Part shown: positions 15,417 to 18,696 of the stretch, piece by piece | Position numbering within the stretch: position 1 is the stretch's first letter | Layout of the letters: each line of letters begins with the position of its first letter | Assembly (NCBI GenBank): GCA_046727435.1 | Contig: JBKPCR010000548.1 | Location: 1-18,696 of the forward strand | Source of the DNA: CAVPRW01 sp046727435 [NCBI: bacterium] | GTDB lineage: Bacteria > Tectomicrobia > Entotheonellia > J063 | DNA length: 18,696 nt | Direction: 5' to 3' | Notes under the pieces: model-generated | Database searches by the model: none | What the model was told of the DNA's origin: nothing | The model's input: only the letters and a program-made list of their open reading frames with translations | Position numbers and translations under genes: made by a program

Positions 15417-15806
15417 ATGCACGTGCAGGTGAATCGTGGGTACTGTACAATGGCGCGTCGGTTGCCTATCACGGTGGCAGCTATACTGCTGGTGGGGTTG
15501 TGTTATGCTGATGGAAATACGCTGAGCGTGCCAGCGTTGGCGGCCGAGGCGTGCCTTTCCATAGCACAGGCGCCGGCCAGTCAGCGCACCGACGCCGACA
15601 AGCCCGATGGTAATATAGCGATCACTCGAGGCATGGGGAAGGAAGCGGTCCGTACGGTGTGGGGCGAGCCCGAGGAGATTCGGAAGATCCGCACCTGCTT
15701 CGGATGGCAGGAGGAGTGGGTATACCGCGGCGATCCGAAGCGCTTTGGGGTCAGTGAGCGCGTCTTACTCTTCGATGAAGGGGAAGTGCTAACAGAGATA
15801 AAATAA
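15417..15806 (+). CDS. Small exported protein, DUF2845/SmpA-like
   Basis: A 129-residue protein with a hydrophobic segment at about 16-30 (ITVAAILLVGL) and a possible signal cleavage near ALAAEA (about 41-46). It is therefore probably periplasmic. The second half has GMGKEAVRTVWGEPEEI at about 72-88, then EEWVYRGD and RVLLFDEGEVLTEI. This pattern of a G-M-x-K/T-x-x-V-x-x-x-W/L-G-x-P helix followed by two strands is seen in DUF2845 and BamE/SmpA-type small envelope proteins. No function can be assigned. The ATG at 15417 has GGAGAC seven bases upstream and lies nine bases after the SAM hydrolase stop; an in-frame ATG at 15450 is an alternative. It is likely cotranscribed with the SAM hydrolase. 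Confidence 0.7.
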   Translation: MHVQVNRGYCTMARRLPITVAAILLVGLCYADGNTLSVPALAAEACLSIAQAPASQRTDADKPDGNIAITRGMGKEAVRTVWGEPEEIRKIRTCFGWQEEWVYRGDPKRFGVSERVLLFDEGEVLTEIK

Positions 15807-15896
15807 TCGCGGGTAGTTTCGAGGGGAACTTGCGACCGATAGAGGTATAGGGTTTCCGTGCTGAAGACTGGGAGCCATCTGCAAAGAGGAGCACAT

Positions 15897-16424
15897 ATGC
15901 GACATGTGAAACTGCTGGGAGCTGCGCGCTCGTTGATGTTGATCGGAGTGTTGATGGCAGGCGTGATGGCGGCTGAGAGCTGGGCGGCAGAGCTCTGGGT
16001 CACCAATATGACGTCTGCCAACGTGCAAGTCTTCAATCCCACCACCCTCAAGCTGATCACCACGATCCCAGCTGACAAAGGCGCCCACAATGTGACCTTC
16101 AGTCCGAATGGCAGACTGGCGTTCATCGCCAACGTCGGGGCCAACAATGTAACCATCATCGCCGCTGTGTCCAAAAAAGCTCTTGGGAACGTGCCAGCTG
16201 GCACCCGCGCCCATCAGGTGGCTGTGTCGCCCGATGGAAAGACGGCGGTGGTCTGTAATCCCGGATCGGGGGATATTACCATCATCGATGTCCCGGCGAA
16301 GAAGGCCGTGCACACGATGCTGACCGGTAACGGCGCGATGATGGCGGTGTTTGCGCCTGATGGCAAATATGCCTATGTAGCCAATGCCGGTGACGCCAAT
16401 GTGTCGGTGGTAGACATCAAGTAG
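15897..16424 (+). CDS. YVTN beta-propeller protein, N-terminal part, ends at in-frame TAG
   Basis: This encodes 175 residues. A signal peptide (about 1-30, hydrophobic LMLIGVLMAGVMAA, likely cut before AELWVTN) is followed by YVTN-type propeller repeats. Each has the form S/APDGKxAYVAN...ITIID. Three full repeats are visible (SPNGRLAFIAN, SPDGKTAVVCN, APDGKYAYVAN), plus the N-terminal strand that normally closes the ring. The ATG at 15897 has AGAGGAG five bases upstream. The frame stops at TAG in the third repeat's outer strand (VSVVDIK). The repeats then resume in the same frame, so this looks like the front part of a larger exported propeller. Such proteins are often binding or scaffold proteins; no substrate can be read here. 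Confidence 0.75.
   Translation: MRHVKLLGAARSLMLIGVLMAGVMAAESWAAELWVTNMTSANVQVFNPTTLKLITTIPADKGAHNVTFSPNGRLAFIANVGANNVTIIAAVSKKALGNVPAGTRAHQVAVSPDGKTAVVCNPGSGDITIIDVPAKKAVHTMLTGNGAMMAVFAPDGKYAYVANAGDANVSVVDIK
16422..16424 (+). other. In-frame amber codon splitting a seven-bladed propeller gene
   Basis: TAG at 16422-16424 is the only interruption in a reading frame that otherwise runs from 15897 to 16865 (323 codons). Residues before it (SVVDIK) and after it (RQEVNAIPAGKG) join as one normal propeller blade without gap or frame change. A single substitution, for example from CAG or AAG, explains it. Neighbouring genes, including this frame's own end at 16863-16865, use TAG as a real stop, which argues against genome-wide recoding. 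Confidence 0.8.
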
Positions 16425-16433
16425 CGCCAAGAG

Positions 16434-16865
16434 GTGAATGCCATCCCAGCTGGCAAGGGAATGATGGCGTTTGAGCCGGCGAAGAGTTGGAAAACCGCCT
16501 GGGTCACCGGTCCTGACGAGGATAAAATGGCGATCATCGACCTCGTCAATTGGGAACAGATCGGCACCATCGACGTCCCCGGCGAACCACACGGATTGGT
16601 CTACAGCCCTGATGGCAAGAAAGCGTACATCGTGCAGCGCAAGCTAAACCAGGTGGCGATCCTCTATACTGCCTCGCAAAAGATCGCCAAGACAGCCCCG
16701 GTGGGAAAGCGCCCGGACATGATCGCTATCAGTCCCGATGGCAAGAATCTCTACGTCACCAGTCGCGATGATAACAAACTCTTGATGCTCTCGGCTGCCA
16801 ACCTCAGCGTCAAGGCTGAGGTAGCTACCGGCGATGAGCCACACGGCGTTGCCTACCGGAAGTAG
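16434..16865 (+). CDS. YVTN beta-propeller protein, C-terminal part (after TAG)
   Basis: This is the in-frame continuation of the preceding propeller gene. From the first in-frame start, a GTG at 16434, it encodes 143 residues. Repeats continue as FEPAKSWKTAWVTG, SPDGKKAYIVQ and SPDGKNLYVTS, with a final short GVAYRK strand. Added to the front half this gives about seven blades, closed by the N-terminal AELWVTN strand. Alone this fragment has no signal peptide, and the GTG has no properly spaced ribosome site (AAGAGG touches it). It is therefore unlikely to be translated usefully by itself unless reinitiation or readthrough occurs. I treat both halves as one broken gene or as a gene carrying a sequencing error. 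Confidence 0.65.
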   Translation: MNAIPAGKGMMAFEPAKSWKTAWVTGPDEDKMAIIDLVNWEQIGTIDVPGEPHGLVYSPDGKKAYIVQRKLNQVAILYTASQKIAKTAPVGKRPDMIAISPDGKNLYVTSRDDNKLLMLSAANLSVKAEVATGDEPHGVAYRK

Positions 16866-17310
16866 CCGGAAGTAGACGGTAAGGGGGCCAACGGGGAGCG
16901 GCATTTTGAGAAGAAGTCCATCCTGTGCCCCCTGTCCCGACACCAACGCTCAGTTTAACGATGCCCGTGTCGATATTCCTCCTCATCTGCCGCAATGCAG
17001 CAGTGGTTGAAAACATCTGACTCCTCTGTTCAGGTCCGCGATGTGCTCTGTTCCTAGCCATCAGACTGTCAGCACCCTCCTTATCTAGATGAGGCATTCT
17101 AGATACGATTCGCATACATCATGTGGATTCTGGACTCGGAATATGGTACAAGCGACACAAAGAGTGCGCATTGTCCTTCGCCGGTACCGTCTCGATGACC
17201 ATGGGATGTGGTATTCCCGAGTGGTGGCGACGGCCACTGCGCCCAACTGTAGGAATCTTTGCCTGCCCCAGGTACCACCTTCCCGACTGCAAGGAACAGA
17301 AAGGAGAGGT
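16866..17310 (+). promoter_or_regulatory. Gene-poor region upstream of the DUF35/thiolase genes
   Basis: These 445 bases hold no gene I can support. The frame of the DUF35 gene stays open back to 17089, but the extra residues are arginine-rich and unlike the family, so I regard them as untranslated. The clearest element is the inverted repeat at 17083-17104. No intrinsic terminator with a T run is visible after the propeller gene. The stretch separates the sulfur-related block from a gene pair of different function. Confidence 0.4.
17083..17104. repeat. Inverted repeat ATCTAGA-N8-TCTAGAT, operator-like
   Basis: Two seven-base arms are perfectly complementary around the spacer TGAGGCAT, giving a 22-base dyad with half-site centres 15 bases apart. 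This geometry suits a dimeric repressor such as TetR, FadR or MarR types. It lies about 207 bases before the DUF35 start. Each arm contains the self-complementary hexamer TCTAGA. No regulator gene is adjacent in the window. Confidence 0.4.
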
Positions 17311-17730
17311 ATGGAAACCCCGAATCGTCCGATCCCTCAGCCCATTACCCCGGAGGCCAGACCTTACTGGGATGGTCTCAAAGAGGGGAAGCTAATGTTG
17401 CCCAAGTGCGAGGACTGCGGCAAGCCGTTCTTTTATCCACGCGTGCTCTGCCCCTTTTGCTCATCCCGTCGTATCAGCTGGATTCAGGCCAGCGGCAAGG
17501 GCAAGCTTTATTCCTTTGAGATCGCTTACCAGAACTTCAACCCGGCGTATAAGATCAAGCCGCCATATATTTTTGCCATGATCGAACTTGACGAGGGCCC
17601 GCACATGATGTCCAACCTCATCAACATTGACCCGGACCCGAAGGTGGTCAAGTGTGACATGCCGGTGGAGGTGGTGTTTGAGAAGCTCACCGACGAGATG
17701 ACCATTCCACTCTTTCAACCAGCCAAATAG
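17311..17730 (+). CDS. DUF35 Zn-ribbon/OB-fold protein (acyl-CoA-binding thiolase partner)
   Basis: A 139-residue protein with a rubredoxin-like zinc ribbon and OB fold. The zinc ligands are C33 and C36 (CEDC) and C47 and C50 (CPFC). The motif EARPYWDGLKEGKLMLPKCEDCGKPFFYPR is cut here to its key part: the PYWDG helix, then PKCEDCGK. The OB-fold half has GKGKLYSFEI, PPYIFAMIELDEG and a terminal PLFQPA. Such proteins bind next to SCP2-type thiolases or MaoC-like hydratases and help hold the acyl-CoA substrate. The ATG at 17311 has AAGGAGAGG immediately upstream. The thiolase gene begins 60 bases after its stop, the usual arrangement. The pair points to side-chain or fatty-acyl degradation and not to the sulfur pathway. 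Confidence 0.93.
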   Translation: METPNRPIPQPITPEARPYWDGLKEGKLMLPKCEDCGKPFFYPRVLCPFCSSRRISWIQASGKGKLYSFEIAYQNFNPAYKIKPPYIFAMIELDEGPHMMSNLINIDPDPKVVKCDMPVEVVFEKLTDEMTIPLFQPAK

Positions 17731-17790
17731 GCCGGAGATATCAGTGACTTCACGTGTCCGATGGCAACCGCTAGCCAGGGGAAGAGAGCG

Positions 17791-18696
17791 ATGAAAGAGC
17801 TGCGAAGTACAGTCTGCATTGTGGGCGTTGACGAGAGCGACGAGATCGGCACCGTGCCGCACAAAAGCCAGTTGACGCTCCATCTGGAGGCGATCCACAA
17901 CGCCGTACGGGATGCTGGGTTGAAAATCTCCGACGTCGACGGCATCTTCACCGCCGGTCAGCATTCCCCGGCCCTTTTGGGCGAAGCCTTGGGTATCTCG
18001 CCGCGGTACATCGATGGGACCTCAGTGGGTGGCTGTTCCTTTATCATCATGGTTGGCCATGCGCTGTTGGCGTTGCACCATGGCTTGTGTGACGTGGCGG
18101 TGGTTTCTCATGGTGAGAGCGGGCGCTCGCAGGTCGGGGTGACGCGTAGTCGTGACACGGCTCTGAGCGGCCAATACGAAATCCCCTATGGCTTTGGCCC
18201 GGCTCCGACCAATTTCGGGATGATCACGACACGCCACATGCATGAATACGGGACGACGTTGGAGCAATGGGCGCAGGTGGCGGTGTCGACGCGGCAGTGG
18301 GCCGCTCTCAATCCCAAAGCCCGTTTCCGCAACCCCCTTACCATTGAGGATGTGCTCAAATCGCGGCCGGTGTGCTATCCATTCAATTTGCTCAATATCT
18401 GCCTGGTGACTGATGCCGGTGGCGCCGTGGTGCTCACACGGGCTGATCGTGCCAAGAACTGCGCCAAGAAGCCAGTATATATCTGGGGAGCAGGGGAAGG
18501 GAGCGAGCACGTGTCCGTCTCCCAGATGCACAATTTGACCTTCAGCGAGGCCACGCGCAAATCCGGGGAAAAAGCCTTTGCCATGGCCGGCGTCACCCAT
18601 AAGGACTTCAACCATATCATGCTCTACGATGCTTTTACGTCGGGACCACCGATCATGCTGGAGTCTCTGGGCTTTTGCAAGCCAGGTGAAGGGGTG
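17791..18696 (+). CDS. SCP2-type thiolase (acetyl-CoA acetyltransferase-like), C-terminus beyond window
   Basis: An open frame of 302 codons runs to the right edge. It belongs to the thiolase superfamily, in the branch that pairs with DUF35 proteins: VCIVGVDESDEIGT at the start, AIHNAVRDAGL, DGIFTAG, TSVGGCSF near 77-84 and later CLVTDAGGAVVLT. C82 in GGCSF lies where thiolases carry the nucleophilic cysteine; many relatives have Ser here, so catalysis is plausible but not assured. The visible part ends at DAFTSGPPIMLESLGF, with roughly the last quarter (including the usual C-terminal active-site His/Cys region) missing. I chose ATG 17791 for its AGGGGAAGAG site; an in-frame ATG at 17761 lacks one. 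It likely cleaves or condenses acyl-CoA with its DUF35 partner. Confidence 0.9.
   Translation, partial: MKELRSTVCIVGVDESDEIGTVPHKSQLTLHLEAIHNAVRDAGLKISDVDGIFTAGQHSPALLGEALGISPRYIDGTSVGGCSFIIMVGHALLALHHGLCDVAVVSHGESGRSQVGVTRSRDTALSGQYEIPYGFGPAPTNFGMITTRHMHEYGTTLEQWAQVAVSTRQWAALNPKARFRNPLTIEDVLKSRPVCYPFNLLNICLVTDAGGAVVLTRADRAKNCAKKPVYIWGAGEGSEHVSVSQMHNLTFSEATRKSGEKAFAMAGVTHKDFNHIMLYDAFTSGPPIMLESLGFCKPGEGV

Noticed and set aside
15897-16865. Genome-wide reassignment of TAG (for example pyrrolysine) to explain the propeller gene
   Set aside because: Several neighbouring genes end at TAG at the expected family length, including the first ThiF, DsrE, the YeeE transporter and the rhodanese.
17089-17310. 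N-terminal extension of the DUF35 frame
   Set aside because: The added residues are unlike DUF35 proteins, and ATG 17311 has a very strong ribosome site.
1-18696. CRISPR arrays, insertion sequences, tRNA or rRNA genes, phage genes
   Set aside because: No regularly spaced repeats, transposase motifs or recognisable RNA genes were seen by eye on either strand.

Overview
The window reads as chromosomal DNA of a Gram-negative-type bacterium with roughly 55-60% GC. Shine-Dalgarno sites are strong, genes are tightly packed and often overlap, and all three stop codons are used, TAG frequently. The gene content (a CysO/JAMM cysteine route, DsrE/TusA relays, a split complex I locus, a DUF35 plus SCP2-type thiolase pair) suggests an uncultured lineage near Tectomicrobia, NC10/Rokubacteria or the former Deltaproteobacteria. 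That placement is inference from gene content only; no rRNA or tRNA gene is visible.

Left arm (1-5450, minus strand). Read in transcription order, the genes are nuoA, nuoH, two tandem CorC/HlyC-type membrane proteins with CBS domains, a small MoaD/ThiS-fold sulfur carrier, and tyrS, which runs off the left edge. Most junctions overlap or nearly abut. Only two complex I genes are here, so the rest of the complex must be encoded elsewhere.

Centre (5777-11346, plus strand). A divergent intergenic region carries a sigma70-like promoter and leads into a compact sulfur-assimilation cluster. Its order is cysteine synthase (CysK-like), CysO-like sulfur carrier, ThiF/MoeB activating enzyme, DsrE, a second DsrE-fold protein, CysM-like cysteine synthase, JAMM metalloprotease, TusA-like protein, and a second ThiF/MoeB. 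The carrier does not end in the usual Gly-Gly but in Gly-Gly-Gly-His-Val. This makes a processing role for the JAMM protease attractive.

Right-centre (11496-14547). A YeeE/YedE membrane transporter, a TsuB-like TusA protein and an exported tandem rhodanese form a thiosulfate uptake and sulfur transfer unit. It is followed by an Rrf2-family regulator that lacks most of the IscR cysteine cluster. Taken with the centre, the simplest model is: thiosulfate enters, sulfane sulfur passes along TusA/DsrE persulfides to the activated carrier, carrier thiocarboxylate feeds CysM, and JAMM releases cysteine. That flow is a hypothesis.

Right arm (14598-18696). This holds a SAM hydrolase (SAM hydroxide adenosyltransferase family), a small exported protein, and a seven-bladed YVTN propeller gene split by an in-frame TAG. 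A gene-poor 445-base stretch with an operator-like inverted repeat follows, then a DUF35 Zn-ribbon/OB protein and the start of its thiolase partner, cut by the right edge.
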